DNA of 64,000 bases from Hygrocybe punicea (taxonomy: Eukaryota; Basidiomycota; Agaricomycetes; Agaricales; Hygrophoraceae). Positions within the stretch are counted from its first letter, which is position 1, and every line of letters starts with the position of its first letter. The stretch is from contig OY744463.1 of the NCBI GenBank assembly GCA_963556145.1, forward strand, positions 7,812,001 to 7,876,000, read 5' to 3'. The notes under the pieces were generated by a model. The model worked only from the letters and a program-made list of their open reading frames with translations. It was not told where the DNA came from and did not search any database. The translations under genes and the position numbers were made by a program. Below are positions 22,241 through 33,774 of the stretch, piece after piece.

Positions 22241-23877
22241 CAGCGTCAGTGATGTGGAGAGTGTGTCCGTTAGCATCATGTGCCGTAGGTGTCTGAGCTG
22301 GGACCCATAGCCGGAGATGGCCACGGGCAAGGCAGTGAGGACAAAGCGGTGAGGCAAGAGGGGCCAACCCAAGTCGATATGGTTGTGGCCTAGAAGGACC
22401 TGGGGCTGGGGGGGGATTGAAGGGTGGATCAACCAGACCATTGGCCTCGGAGGGCTCACAGATCAGTCTCAAAGTCGGTGGGCTGTTTGTGTGGGGGACC
22501 AGGATTCCTGAGAGAATTTGCAATGAGCTTTGTGGTTGCTTTGGGGTATCGGCCCTCTCGGAGCAGCTTGAGCTCAGTGTCTGAATATGGTAGGGTCGCA
22601 TCAATGATGAACCGGTCAAGACCGGCAGGTATTTCAACAGGGGGTAAGAGGAGGTGGTAGGGAGGATATATGCCCCGGGAGGGGCCATCGGCTGAATTTG
22701 CTGGGGATGTAGGTTGCGTGGATCGAGATAATGGAATCACAAGACTCAATGAAGTTGTGGATGCATTTAAAGATGTCGTTGATGGCTGCATTCCTGCTGC
22801 GGCCATTTGGCCAGCCTTCAACGACTCCCATCTTGTCCCCGAATAATTCAAAATGCTGGCCAGTTGTCGCAGACCGGGCGACTGATCGAATGAGGAGTTT
22901 GAATCCCAGGGCCTCCGCCCAGCCGATGTCGCGTTTACCATCAAGGGTCTTCCATCCTGGAATGAGGCGCCAAGCACGCCAGCGGCCAGCAACGATGATT
23001 CCAATGCCAATGCCCGAACTGGCATCTGGGAAGGCGTCGAGGTTTGTGAGGTGGACAGGGCTTGGGATTGTCCGGCCAAGGAAGGGTTGGGCCAGCTTGG
23101 CACGCCACCATTGCAGGTCTCCACGGATCGTTTGGTCAGCGTGGCGTGGCATGAGAGGATGGTCACCGTAGATGCCAAGCATGTTCTCCAGGCTGGTGAG
23201 GTAGGCACGGCCTGGAGGGACCACCAGGGATGCATGAAGGAGCTTTCCGTAGATTTTTTGTACATCGCCAAGGATGTGGGTAGGCGAGCACTCCCATTCA
23301 TGGATTGACGTGAGGTATTTGGTCTTCTTCTTTGGTGGAAGGGAGACCGTGAGTGTTTCCAGGTTCCAATCCAGGCCAATGAATGTCGTGGTTGAAGTGA
23401 AGGGCAGGTCCTTGGATTTTTCCCAGGGGATACCAAGCTGGTCGGATAGGCGATCAATGTCGTCGAAGTTGTAGGTGAAGTGTTGGTCCTCAGAGGAGCA
23501 GGGTGAGCACGATGATAAGTCGAGGCAGGGGGAAGAGCAGTCTTCGTCGAATTCTTCAAGGGTGCCATCGGGGAAAACTCTACCACCAAACCAGAGGCAT
23601 CCACCATCGTGATGTCGGCCACAGGGGGCAATGTCTGCATGCCAGTCTCTGCGGCACATGTTGTATTCCTGGAGGCGCTCTCAAAGGATTCGGAAGAAGA
23701 TGTGGTCGTTGACCCATTTGGAGAGGGGTGCCATCCCATGGCAACGGAATAGCTCGGTTCCTGCATCACTGACAGAGCCATACACTCCAGCTGATGGTGC
23801 AACCCCAAAGCAGGTGGCAGTGTCGATGCAGAATTCGTTGGCAGCTGTTTTGCGTGGGAAGTGTTTGAACAAATCCA

Positions 23878-25403
23878 CACCAAGGGTTTCCGGAGTGCGT
23901 CGTTGATCGGGAAATTACCTTGTTGTCCTTTGGGATCAAGGATTTAGCTCTATAATAACTCTGGGTTATTCCTGTTGGGTGGTTGGGTTGTGGTGTGAAT
24001 CCTATCAAAGGTTAGCTTTGAGGGATACAACAAATACTTGACAATAATATAAGTCAGATGTATGACTTATAGAGGATGAGTGAACAGTGAGGTCTTCCCT
24101 ACTGAAGGTAAAGACTTTGAGTGACAAGAGGTATGCGAGAGTATAAGCAGATAATAACTCAAGCAAGTATGAACAGTGTAAGATGAATGAGTGTACAACA
24201 GTCAAGTATACAAGTAGCAAGTATACAATGAGCAGAGGTACAATAGAGATGAGCAATAGATAATGGACGATGGGTGATAGGCGATGGGCGATGGGCGAGT
24301 GTAACAGTAGATGTCAAACAAAAAGGGAGGTGTGACAAAATACTATGTACAGAATGAATAAACTGAACAATAGGCAAGTAGGATTGATGATCAAGATATC
24401 GGACTTTATTCCAAAGCTTCAAACGCACATTGGCTACTAGTGCAGAATAAAGTACTGGGATATCTTTGGTGATGATCAATAGAACTTGAAAGAAAATGAA
24501 TGTGACTGTACTACGTGACAGAACACAAAGAATATGTATCAAACAAGTAATAAGGGAGTATCAATATATCTGAGATTGATATCCTTAAACAAATGAATGA
24601 TGACTTGAACTGCAATTGGTATTTGGGTACTAGCTACTACCAAAGTAGGTAATACAAACAAATACAGATGGGGTGAATCAGAATCTGGGAGAGGGACTGT
24701 CCTGTGACTGGGCCTGTCAGATTAGGTGACTGAGCCATCTCCAGCAGAAACTGGGCTCTATATATACCTATTCTACAGCAGGAGTCATACTGAGTCATAG
24801 AATGGTATATCAAATGGAGAGCATAGGATATGACTCATAGGGAGTCATATAGAGGAGAGGCATAGGTTTATGACTCATAAGGAGTCATAATGATGAAAGG
24901 CATGGGGGGTTATGACTCATAAGGAGTCATAAGAAAGGAAGGCATGGGTTTGTGACTCATACAGAGTCAATTAATGAGTCACATAGGTATTATTATAATC
25001 AAAGGAGGGGGCATAATGAGTCAGAAATAGTCATAATTAGTCATGGGTGGTCATAATGAGTCATGGGGGGTCATGAGTATGTCATAAGGGTCATAATTTG
25101 TCATGGATAGACCAATGAGTCACATTTGATGGGAGTGAGTCATGCCACTGGTCTAATCTTGGGTGTGTGAATCAGAGGCAAGGGCTGTGCCAGGGTGTGC
25201 TTCTAGAATCATCTTCCTGAGGCTGTGCTTCTTGATCAATTGATGCCATGCCATGTGTGTATCCTTATCAGTTAAGAAAAAGATAAGATCAGGGCTGGGC
25301 TGTATTTGATCAATTGATATGAAATGTGATGTGTGCTGTAGGGATGGTGACTAGTGACAGCATATTACTATGTTTTGATCCGAATCCTGTTTGGATCATG
25401 ACA
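23878..25403 (-). mobile_element. long LTR-like insertion 1
   Basis: On the minus strand it starts TGTCATGATCCAAAC and ends in ...GGAAACCCTTGGTG. Both ends match the copy at 31599-33774 (shared GGGTTTCCGGAGTGCG and GATCGGGAAATTACCTTG at one end, TTTGGATCATGACA at the other). A TATA box (24758-24768) precedes GAGCCCAGTTTCTGC, as in the other copies. It splits the DIRS 2 RT; codons on either side rejoin. The 5' end forms a small hairpin (GATCCAAA/TTCGGATC). No coding region and no convincing 5-bp duplication, so solo LTR is an inference. Confidence 0.7.
24790..25141 (-). promoter_or_regulatory. cluster of TGACTCA (AP-1/Gcn4-type) sites
   Basis: About ten TGACTCA/TGAGTCA heptamers, several inside near-palindromes of the type ATGACTCATAAGGAGTCAT, lie in the 380 bp upstream (minus strand) of the TATA box at 24758-24768. 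TGACTCA is the known binding site of fungal Gcn4/Cpc1-type bZIP factors. Confidence 0.6.
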
Positions 25404-25984
25404 CAGCGAGTCGGACAACAGCACCTGGCCATTGGGAGGGGTGCAGGGGGATCATCCGGTATGCCTCTGCCATGTCTCTCGTGGCTGCCTGAGAGCCGGG
25501 GGGAAGGCGTGAGATGAGTAAGGAGACGATTGAGAAAGTCCCCCAGGTGCTGGGGAAGCAGTCCGAGTCGATCTGGGAGTTGATAGAGGGGCTCGGGAAT
25601 TTTGGTGAGGTCTTATGAGGGAACGAATAGTTTTGTACGTTGCGGAAGTGATTCGGTCAGCCTGGTTTGGGTATGATGCCAAAGGGGGCCATCTGGAAGG
25701 GGCCGATGAGCATCTCGAGAGTTGACTGAGAAAAGGGGCCCAGGTATCGGCCTTTGGACAGCTCTTTGGATATGATTTTTTGGAATTCAGAACTATGTTC
25801 AATGATGGAGTCTTTGTTGGGTGGGGCTTGGGTGCGTGAAATGGTGGGTATCTCAAGATTGAAACCATATCACATACTTTGAGGGAGGTGATCATAGCGA
25901 GGCCAGATGTTATTTGAACGGAGTAGTGCTTCCCAAGCATCCAGTTTATAGGGAGTGAGGGCTTGATGCCTTCTGCGCTCGAGG

Positions 25985-27544
25985 ACAGCTTTGTGCGCCA
26001 TGATTGGTATGACCACATCCGGAGCAGAGGTGATGATTGTCATGGCAGGTGCTGGTGCAGCCAGCCACACGTTGGAAGTCGACACAGATGGGGTGGCCAT
26101 CGCGGAGTACGAGGGACTTGTTGACGCGCTGTGCGAGTGCGAGGTGGAGTCCATCCCAGGTATGCATTGCGGCGCATTCCACGATTCTGTGGGGGTTGCG
26201 ACCCAGTCATACGGCGCAGGCAGAGTAGCTGCCACTGCCTGCGCCTGCCCGAAAATCTGACTTCTTTTCCGGACATCCTCGGCTGTCACGAGGCCAGGGT
26301 GGAGACCCAGACCTCCTGCGAGCATCAGTTAACTGCTTGTGCTCTTGGCTCCGTCTGGAGGGGGAGACGTTGGCAGTGGTACTGTGGGCTGAACTAATGT
26401 CCTGGTCAGCCTGAGTGCATGGATGCGTAGGGTGCAGGTGCGGAGAGCATGCATGGAGCAAGGGTGTGGCATGCATGGAGCAAGTGTGTGGCATGCATGG
26501 AGCAAATAAGGGGCATGCATGGAGCAAAGAGGAGGCATGCGCGATGCAAAGGAAGGTGAAGGTTGTCGTTTTTGATGGATAATGGCAGGGGGAAATCAGG
26601 GGGGCAACAGTCAGCAAGTGATCTATCATTAGATGGAAGGAGGGGGGACTCACGCGGAAGTCCCTGGTATTGTCTTTATGCTTTCGATCTTCCCAATAAA
26701 CCTCTTCTTTGGTTTTATGCAAGATGGATTCATCTATTATGGAGATGTTGTAGGCACCGCGGGGTGAGGGGATGGCGAGGTGCCATAGCCGTCGTTGTCT
26801 AGCCTGGTATAAGAGCAGGGCCTTCTGGTCAAGGGGGTCACGGGAGGACCGCATCTCATGGATCTGAAGCTTGCCCCAGAAGGAGGCGAGCATGGCCACA
26901 CGATCAGCTGGCCAGTCGGCCTCCTCCATGGCAAGGATCATCCGGGGGACGGCTTGACAGAAATCTTCCCATTTGATGTCCCTGTCATCGAGGGCCTTGT
27001 TGGAGTCTCTGGCAGCGGCAGCAGGTACCCAGGATGTCAAGCCATCAGGTTTCTGTGCCATCACCATGGCATCGTTGTCAACTGTGGCATGTGCTTGCAT
27101 GGCCTCGTCTAGGCCCTCATTAGTGTAGTACCAGAGTTCGACGTATTGCCCTTTGTCCATCTTTTTAGTGGCGTAGTTAGACGCGAAGACGGGGGTGATG
27201 GAGGGCATCGGCCGATTCGGGATGGGGATGTACTTGGTCTTGTTCTTCTTCATCTCTTCCTTTTGCACATCCTCTCATTCTTGGGCGGCTAGGAGAGCGT
27301 GTTGTTCCACGGCTGCTTGGGCCTGTAAAAACTCTTCTGCTTGCTCCGCAGCATCGTTGTGTAGCTGATCTTGCCATAGTTGCTTTTCTAGGTTGTTGCC
27401 TGCTGTCCAGATGTTGGTGAGCAGTTGTACCGCTTGGGCCTCTGTTGTGGTGGCATTGACAAAGGGTGCTTGGGTTGGGGCATAAAAGAGAGATGCGTAG
27501 TCAGGGCATTGGAGTTGCGCAGGGTCAAAGAGAAGTCGAGGCAT
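25985..27544 (-). pseudogene. gag-like ORF1 of DIRS-like element 2
   Basis: Start at ATG 27544 (MPRLLFDPAQLQCPDY). Glu/Gln-rich helix (QLHNDAAEQAEEFLQAQ), then TGA at 27275-27277 in an otherwise open frame, then KKNKTKYIPIPNRPMPS, GQYVELWYYTNEGLDEA, and the well-kept block KALLLYQARQRRLWHLAI, SPRGAYNISIIDESILHKTKEEVYWEDR. A Pro/His-rich stretch made of a 26-bp repeat follows. The zinc-finger end, CVDFQRVAGC...CSGCGHTNHGAQSCP, is in another frame near 26100-25985, so a frameshift lies between. I remember this gag as common in Agaricomycete DIRS-like elements. Confidence 0.8.
26448..26545. repeat. minisatellite, GCATGCATGGAGCAA unit
   Basis: About four copies of a 24-27 bp unit built on GCATGCATGGAGCAA, with a decayed last copy. 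It lies inside the gag of DIRS-like element 2 and encodes a repeated His-Ala-Cys / Met-His-Ala string. Confidence 0.8.
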
Positions 27545-27661
27545 CAGAGAGTTGGTGTGTGATTTCGGAGAGAAATGAAAGAGATAATCTGCTCTATTGA
27601 GCAGGGAAGATCTTTTGGAGTGGCAAGTGGGAGTGGCACGAGCTGAGAGGCAACGCGCCAC

Positions 27662-27794
27662 AACTTGCCAGATTCGTACATAGACTTGATTCTAATTTAC
27701 ACTCATTCTTCGTGTTTGTTAGAACTTGAAGACAAGCCTCCTGCGTGACCGGCTCGTTTTCGTCCCGGATTGCAGCTTTCAGATCTACTTTCAG
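27662..27794. promoter_or_regulatory. upstream region of the CRN-like gene
   Basis: Short stretch between DIRS-like element 2 and the CRN start. No clear TATA box or repeats. The 5' limit of the DIRS element is not defined, so part of its end may lie here. Confidence 0.3.
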
Positions 27795-30700
27795 ATGTCC
27801 ATGCCCGCTGAGCTTTGGTGTATTGTCGACGACGATTATGCCATGCCCTTCGCAATCGCTTTGCCTGGCAATATCAACATCATGGGTGTAAAGACACTAA
27901 TCAAGAAAGAGAATCTGACGGCCTTGGACAATGTACACGCAAGCGACCTTATCCTTTGGAAGGTGAGGACATCCAAGTACACTAATTTCATCTCACCCTC
28001 TCTTGGCAGCCCAATGTCGATGAACATGTGGATCCTGACAACAGCCTTCTTGACCGGATACGTCAGCGGGGCAAAGATATATCCAAGTTTGCAACCATGA
28101 TGAGTTCCGCGGAGAAGGTTTTGCTGCACTTTGCGAAGTCTCCTGCGGACCACTTGCACATCATCATACAGGTTTCGCAAACTGGTGAGTTGTGGTGACG
28201 AGCCCTACTCTTCTTTCTTCACCTCGTATTTTTCACCCACTCTTTAATTTCATGCTCTGCCACGCTGTTGTCGTTTGTTACCACTCACTCTCTTTCTATG
28301 CATTGCTTTTATTATTTTCGTTGACTCGTTTGCTGCTTTCCGCTTTCGCCCCCTTCCTCATAACCCCACCCCGGTGATGCCAACGCCACATCACTTTGTC
28401 CTCCTTTCCCCCTTTCTATTTCATTCCTAACCACGACTGGCACAACCTCATACCATTCATACTCGAATCGATTGTACCCAATGCAGATCAATCGCCATCT
28501 AAGAGGCGTCGATTGGATAACGAAATTGAAGGTTAGTGCCTTCATTCTGGTTTTCATTTATTCCATGACATACTTACGTCCGCATCTTACTATTTGCGTT
28601 GACTCTTGTGTACGAAATTCTCATATTCATAGGTATTGGTAAGTCTCGTAATTTGATTCCAGTATTCGTTTAACACAACTCATCCCATCTTATCCGTTTG
28701 CGTTGTACCCTTCGTGCACGTTGCCCCCGTCACGCAGGTAAAGCCAAACGGATTGTTACACCGCTACACCTCTCCAACAACAGCAACATAATTGAGGAGA
28801 AAATTAAAAACGAGCTCGAATTGCTTTCGGGGAAGCTGGAGAACTTCATAAGAAATCCTGATCCACCTACCTGGGTTCCTCCAGACGACGTTACGCTAAA
28901 CCGCGAATTCCTTACAAACCTTCGACTACCTACCTACAGCAATGGAAACCCGAGTCTTTTATTTCATGAACTCGATTCGTGCGATGACGATGAAATCAAA
29001 AAGATATTTGGAGTCGGCAATCACGTCCTGTACGCATTTATTACGTGTCCTTCGAACCCTTCTCACCATGGGATGCAGGTGTATTTGTAATACGTCCGGT
29101 TCGGGGAAAACGCGGCGCATTTTGGAAGGCCTTACGAAATATTGGGGATTCTACTTGGTTGCAATTCCAGATTCTAACGGCGTTGGCGTTCGAGATATGC
29201 AGGAAGCTTTTAGAGGAATCGAGGAATATGACCAATGGATTTCCGATCTTGAACTCGTCCCTTCCGAGCAACGGGCCAGTCAGAACACTATCAACATTTC
29301 GATTGCTTCTAAGGCTCTCCACAAAGTGCTGGCCGCGCGGACAGTCGTTTTCGAACTATTCCTGAAACTTGCGATCCAGATTGACGGGAACCTGCAGGAG
29401 AAGCACAAACGCATTTGGTTATTGTTCCAGTTGTCTGACCAATTGGACGCTCGCGGCGACACCACCCATCCATTTGTTCGGATTATGAGGAATTGTCTTG
29501 ACCGGGCCTCAACTCAAGCCCTCGACATTTTGATTGGATGCCTCGATAATATTCGTGACAAATATTTGTCTTCGGAGAAGTTCATAATTGGACTGGACGA
29601 AGCACAGCGGGCCCTCAGATTATATCCCCGTCCCTTTATATCGTCAAAGGACAACGAAGTATATCGCTCAATTCTCCGCGAAGTAGCTGCAGTTTTCACC
29701 AGATGGTCCCTCAGGCTCGTCGTATCAGGTACAGGTGTGTCGCTGGCGGACTTGGAGGAAGCCATGGCCTCTGGCGTGTCCAAACCTATGGCGGTCCGCT
29801 TGTTCCACGAGCTTGGGATGTTCGACAACTGGCCTAAACTGAAGTCATTCTTCGAACGCTACGTCCCTGCTTCCATTTTGGAAACGCCTTCTGGGCATCG
29901 CCTGCAACTTAGAATTCGGGAACATCTTGTGGGCCGGTGAATCATACTTTTTTTGTTCGACTGACCAACTCTGATTATTGTCAATGGCAGCTATCGCTTC
30001 TTGGTATCCTTTCTAGAACTCTTCTTGTTGAATGGACTGGGATCGCCCCACACACTGCTGAATGAATACATCAAAGCACACACAACTTGTTACCCGCGCG
30101 ATTCTGGTCTCCCCTTTACTTTGCAGGAGCCTAAACTCGGTATCGAACTTCAGTTGATGAGTTTTGAGTGGGATAGACTCGAGAAGGGTATGCTTATCCT
30201 GTAGCTTCCATTTCCCCCTTTTTGACAGAACTCAGATCCAAAAGCACTCTCCGAGGCAGCTCAAATTGTGCAATCTCACTTAACCCGGGCGATAACTCCA
30301 TTGTTTGGACCTGTCACTGCCCGACTGGTCGAGTATGGGATAGCTCGTCTCCGCGATCGGAAAACTGGTCAAATAGTTGAACCACTTGCATTTTGTTCGC
30401 TTTTGAAGTGGCTCCAGACTCGAACAAGTGACAGTATTGAAACGAACATCCGAGGACGACTTGCTTATTCCGATTCACGTGGGCTCGCTTACGAGGAGCT
30501 GCTCGTTCTTTACCTGCTTCGAACACTGCGCTACCCAGTGTCCCTCGCCACGATCTTTGCCTTTCACGGCACCGCTCCCTCGTGGGCAGATGCCCATGCC
30601 CAGATCATTGGACACTGTGATGGGGCCAATGTACCCGTGGATGTTCTAGGACCGGCCACACAGAACCCAGCCCTTGGTTCGATTTATTTCGCTGAAAGTC

Positions 30701-31239
30701 CTGAGAAAATCATTCACTGGCTTGAACGCCCGCATGATACCCCACCAATACTTCTCCCAAGCCACCTGTTCGGCCCAGATGTTATGGTACGACTGAAGCT
30801 AACGGGATCTCACTTGAACATTTCCTCAACGCAGGATGTCATTGGGATGGGCCAAGCCAAATCTTATACGGTTGGCAACAAAGCATCCCTCGATGCGGAA
30901 ACGAGGAGTGAAGCTCTCGATTCACTGAACGAAGACCACTGGTTCAAAAAGATGAACAACGATGATCCAGTTCGACGTCAGGAACTTGTTGATGCCTTGA
31001 AAAAACATACTATCCTCCGCTTTGTTGGTGGCTATCCGCTACCTCCCAGCCTAAATTTAAAGGCCGCGTCCGTCAAACAGGCTATTTCTGCACTCGGCAC
31101 AAATGTTCCTCTAGCGACAATCAACCTGCATGCATTCGAGGCCCAATTCCTCACAGGCCACGAATCTCAAAATGTCCTTGCACCGATGGAGCAGGCTCTT
31201 ACTAGCAAGCGAAAAGCGAATGTGATGATGGGTGCCTGA
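27795..31239 (+). CDS. Crinkler (CRN)-like protein with P-loop NTPase and nuclease-like C-terminus
   Basis: Start ATG 27795 (MSMPAELWCIVDD). Eight exons with GT-AG introns keep phase throughout: 27795-27962, 28010-28184, 28487-28531, a possible 6-nt exon 28633-28638, 28738-29029, 29079-29936, 29991-30187 and 30236-31239, giving about 914 residues. Residues 1-110 resemble the ubiquitin-like CRN header (ELWCIVDD, IKKEN, DLILWK, LHIIIQ). A Lys/Arg patch (PSKRRRLDN) could be a nuclear signal. NTSGSGKTRRILEGL near residue 236 is a Walker A; FIIGLDEAQRA fits Walker B. Later GPDVM and GQAKSYTVGN look like a PD-(D/E)XK-type nuclease core. A 48-nt optional intron (30786-30833) lies between them. CRN proteins are proposed effectors or conflict proteins in fungi. 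No lesion seen; the only large open gene here. Confidence 0.8.
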
Positions 31240-31598
31240 GAGTGATGAAATAGTTAGTATAATGTCGAGTTCTCTCCAACAGTCTGTGTAGGTTTATTGT
31301 AGGTATAAAAAGTCAAGTGTGTCCTAATAATCTACTTCTATATATATTCTCATGTGTGCAGGCTAGCCTGCACACCTGATACTATATATAGGTGCATGTC
31401 CAAATGAGGTGCATGTCCAGACATGGGGGTCACATCCAAGGAGTAGATTATTTAGGTCCGTCGTCTGGTTCCACTGGATGGGGTGTGACATGTCATTCAT
31501 GTGACTATGGGCTGTTGGGTTGGTACAGGGACGGCAGGTGCGAGGGAGTTGATGCGGGCTGATGTTCGTGGGGAGTGTTTCTTAGAAAAACAGTTCCT
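31240..31598. other. 3' flank of the CRN-like gene
   Basis: No gene seen. Contains one small inverted-repeat element (31323-31456) and otherwise unremarkable sequence up to the LTR at 31599. Confidence 0.5.
31323..31456. mobile_element. 134-bp MITE with internal 22-bp palindrome
   Basis: Ends CCTAATAATCTACTTC (left) and, reverse complement, CCTAAATAATCTACTCC (right). A perfect 22-bp palindrome centred on GCTAGC lies at 31354-31375. Two GGTGCATGTCCA repeats follow. No clear target duplication. Confidence 0.6.
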
Positions 31599-33774
31599 CA
31601 CCAAGGGTTTCCGGAGTGCGACTTTGATCGGGAAATTACCTTGTTGTTCGGCAAGGGTGGATTTGTCCTTGTTTCAACTCAATGTACTTACTCACTTGCT
31701 AGTGGGGTTATAGGTTGAACCTAGTGATGATAGTTATATGAGATAACAATACAGTTATCTTATGTCAGTTGTTATTAGATAACAAGGCAGTTATCTAATA
31801 GTAGTGGTTAAGGATATGAGATAGCAGTATACAGTTACCTATCAAGAGTAGTTGATTCCTGATAACAATATACAATACCTGTCAAAGATTAGTTGATGTT
31901 AGATAACAATGAACAGTTACCTTATAATAGATGTAAGTCAGAGTATATGACTTGAAGGATGAAAGTATAGTGAGGTCTTCCAATCAAGGTAAGACTTTGA
32001 GATGATAGACAGTCAAGCAAGGGTAGGTGATGAGTGTAAGTGGCAATGATGAACAATGAGCAAGAGGATAGTGAAAGTCAATGAGGGATATGACAATAGA
32101 CTATCAACAAAGGATGCAATGATAATGGATACGTGGATAAAATAAAAGTAACAAGAGCAGTTGACGTTCAAGATATCAGACAATATTCCGAAGCTTCAAA
32201 CGCACATTGGCTACTAGTGCAGAATAAAGTACTGGGATATCTTTATGAAGATCAATAGTTTCTTGCCAGAAGAAGTTGACAATAGTGACGGTACTATGTC
32301 AAGAATATTCTCAAACAAGTAATAAAAGACTATCAATATATATCTGATATTGATAACTCAATTAAACTTAATGTCTGAGACTAATAAGCTGACTGAGAAT
32401 GGAACTGTGACTGTGACTGTGACTGAGACTGAATTGATGTACTGACTACTACCAAAAGTAGGTATGTACAAAGAAGAAGGGGGGTTGAATCAAAGGAATG
32501 ACTGACTGTCTCCTGCAGAAACTGGGCCCTATTTATACCTTTGGCTGCTGCAGGAGTCACTGTGAGTCGTAGAAAGAATTTGAAATAAGTGGGTAGGGTG
32601 TGAATCATAAGGGAGTAATTATGAAATGGGGAAGGGGGTTTGTAAGCATAATATGGAATAAAAGTGCTAACTACTGAGTCATTAAAGAGTAATATGAAAT
32701 GAAAAGTAGGGTGATGAGTAAAGAGGCATAGGTCTGTAAACATAAAAGGAAAATGGGGCATAGGTGATGAATCATAGACAGGAATTGGGGCATAATGCTG
32801 TGCAGGTATTGGAAATAGTGCACAGGTTGGTGAGTCATATAAAAGAATGGGGCATAATGCTGTGCAAGTATTGGAAATAGTGCACAGGTTGGTGAGTCAT
32901 ATAGAAGAATGGGGCATAATGCTGTGCAAGTATTGGAAATAGTGCACAGGTTGGTGAGTCATATAGAAGAATGGGGCATAATGCTGTGCAGGTATTGGAA
33001 ATAGTGCACAGGTTGGTGAGTCATATAGAAGAATGGGGCATAATGTTGTGCAGGTATTGGAAATAGTGCACAGGTTGGTGACTCATGTGGAGTCAATTAC
33101 TGAGATTCCTAGGGTAGATGTGATGGGAATGCTGGCATAATTGGTCATAAAGGTCATAATTTGGTCATGATGAGCCATAGATGGTCATAGTGGTCCATAT
33201 ATGGTCATAGTAGTCATAAGATGTTGAGAGTGGATCAACTGAGTCATCACAAGAGGGGATGAGTCAAGGGCTGATCTAATTTGTGATCTGGGGGGTATTC
33301 TATGATTCTCCAGGAATCATGGATCAAGGCTGAGTCATGCTATTTCAAATTGTGCTTGATAGATCAATTCTTCAGACAATGCTTCTTCTGATCAATAAAT
33401 CCTGATGGATGATGTAAGATTCTGCTTCTTATCTTGTTTTGGTCCAACTGAGATAAGATTGTGGCTGTGCAGCTTCCTTGATCTTTTTTGATCTTGATGC
33501 CTGATATGGTCCTGCCTTTAGCTAATGTCTTATCCTTAGCAGTTAAGTTAAGGATAATTCATCTAATAACTAATCCTTTAACTGATAAGTGTCTCTCAAC
33601 TTGGGACAGTGTCCTGGGGTAGTGTCCTTGTCTTTTCTTATCAGTGGAGGTAAGATAGCTTAACTTGAACTTTATTCTTGTTATTGGCTACTGTTCCTTC
33701 AGGCTGATAAACTCAGGTGTCCTTGCTGTCAGCTTGATACCATGTTTGATCCAAAACCACTTTGGATCATGACA
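31599..33774 (-). mobile_element. long LTR-like insertion 2
   Basis: Same family as 23878-25403 (ends and several internal blocks match, for example ATCCGAAGCTTCAAACGCACATTGG-type sequence near 32190 and 24410), but longer (2.2 kb). On the minus strand it starts TGTCATGATCCAAAGTGG, with a 5' hairpin GATCCAAA/TTTTGGATC, and has a TATA box (TATAAATA, 32530-32537) followed by GGGCCCAGTTTCTGC. The extra length comes largely from tandem repeats upstream of the TATA box. No coding region; no convincing target duplication. Confidence 0.7.
32784..33085. repeat. 61-bp tandem repeat, five units, in an LTR U3
   Basis: Unit contains GGGGCATAATGCTGTGCA, TATTGGAAATAGTGCACAGG and GTGAGTCATAT. Units start near 32789, 32850, 32911, 32973 and 33034 and are nearly identical. 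Each carries one TGAGTCA heptamer, placed upstream of the LTR TATA box on the minus strand. Confidence 0.9.

Larger units (their letters stand above)
22456..25960 (-). pseudogene. reverse transcriptase-RNase H of DIRS-like element 2
   Basis: Upstream part (25960-25404): LTPYKLDAWEALLRSNNIWP, a TGA at 25870-25872, YLGPFSQSTLEMLIGPF, then LPPGSQAATRDMAEAYR and HPSQWPGAVVRLAV. A long LTR (23878-25403) follows and the frame resumes as DLFKHFPRKTAANEFCIDTA. The catalytic box reads LSKWVNDHIFF where relatives have Asp-Asp, so the first Asp seems changed to Asn (GAC to AAC). RNase H: DAFPDASSGIGIGI, GWAEALGFKLL and LFGDKMGVVEGW keep the acidic residues. A frameshift near 22700 moves to NPADGPSRGIYPPYHLL, ending at 22456. 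Confidence 0.85.
21249..27661 (-). mobile_element. DIRS-like retrotransposon 2
   Basis: Minus-strand order is gag (27544 to about 25985), RT plus RNase H (about 25960 to 22456, split by a long LTR), then tyrosine recombinase (about 22240 to 21249). It has the same gene order and orientation as element 1 but a clearly different protein family, so it is not a duplicate of it. Multiple TGA codons and a catalytic Arg loss show it is inactive. Confidence 0.85.

Noticed and set aside
22731..23171. Plus-strand frames over the DIRS 2 RNase H
   Set aside because: Antisense shadows of the RT/RNase H gene.
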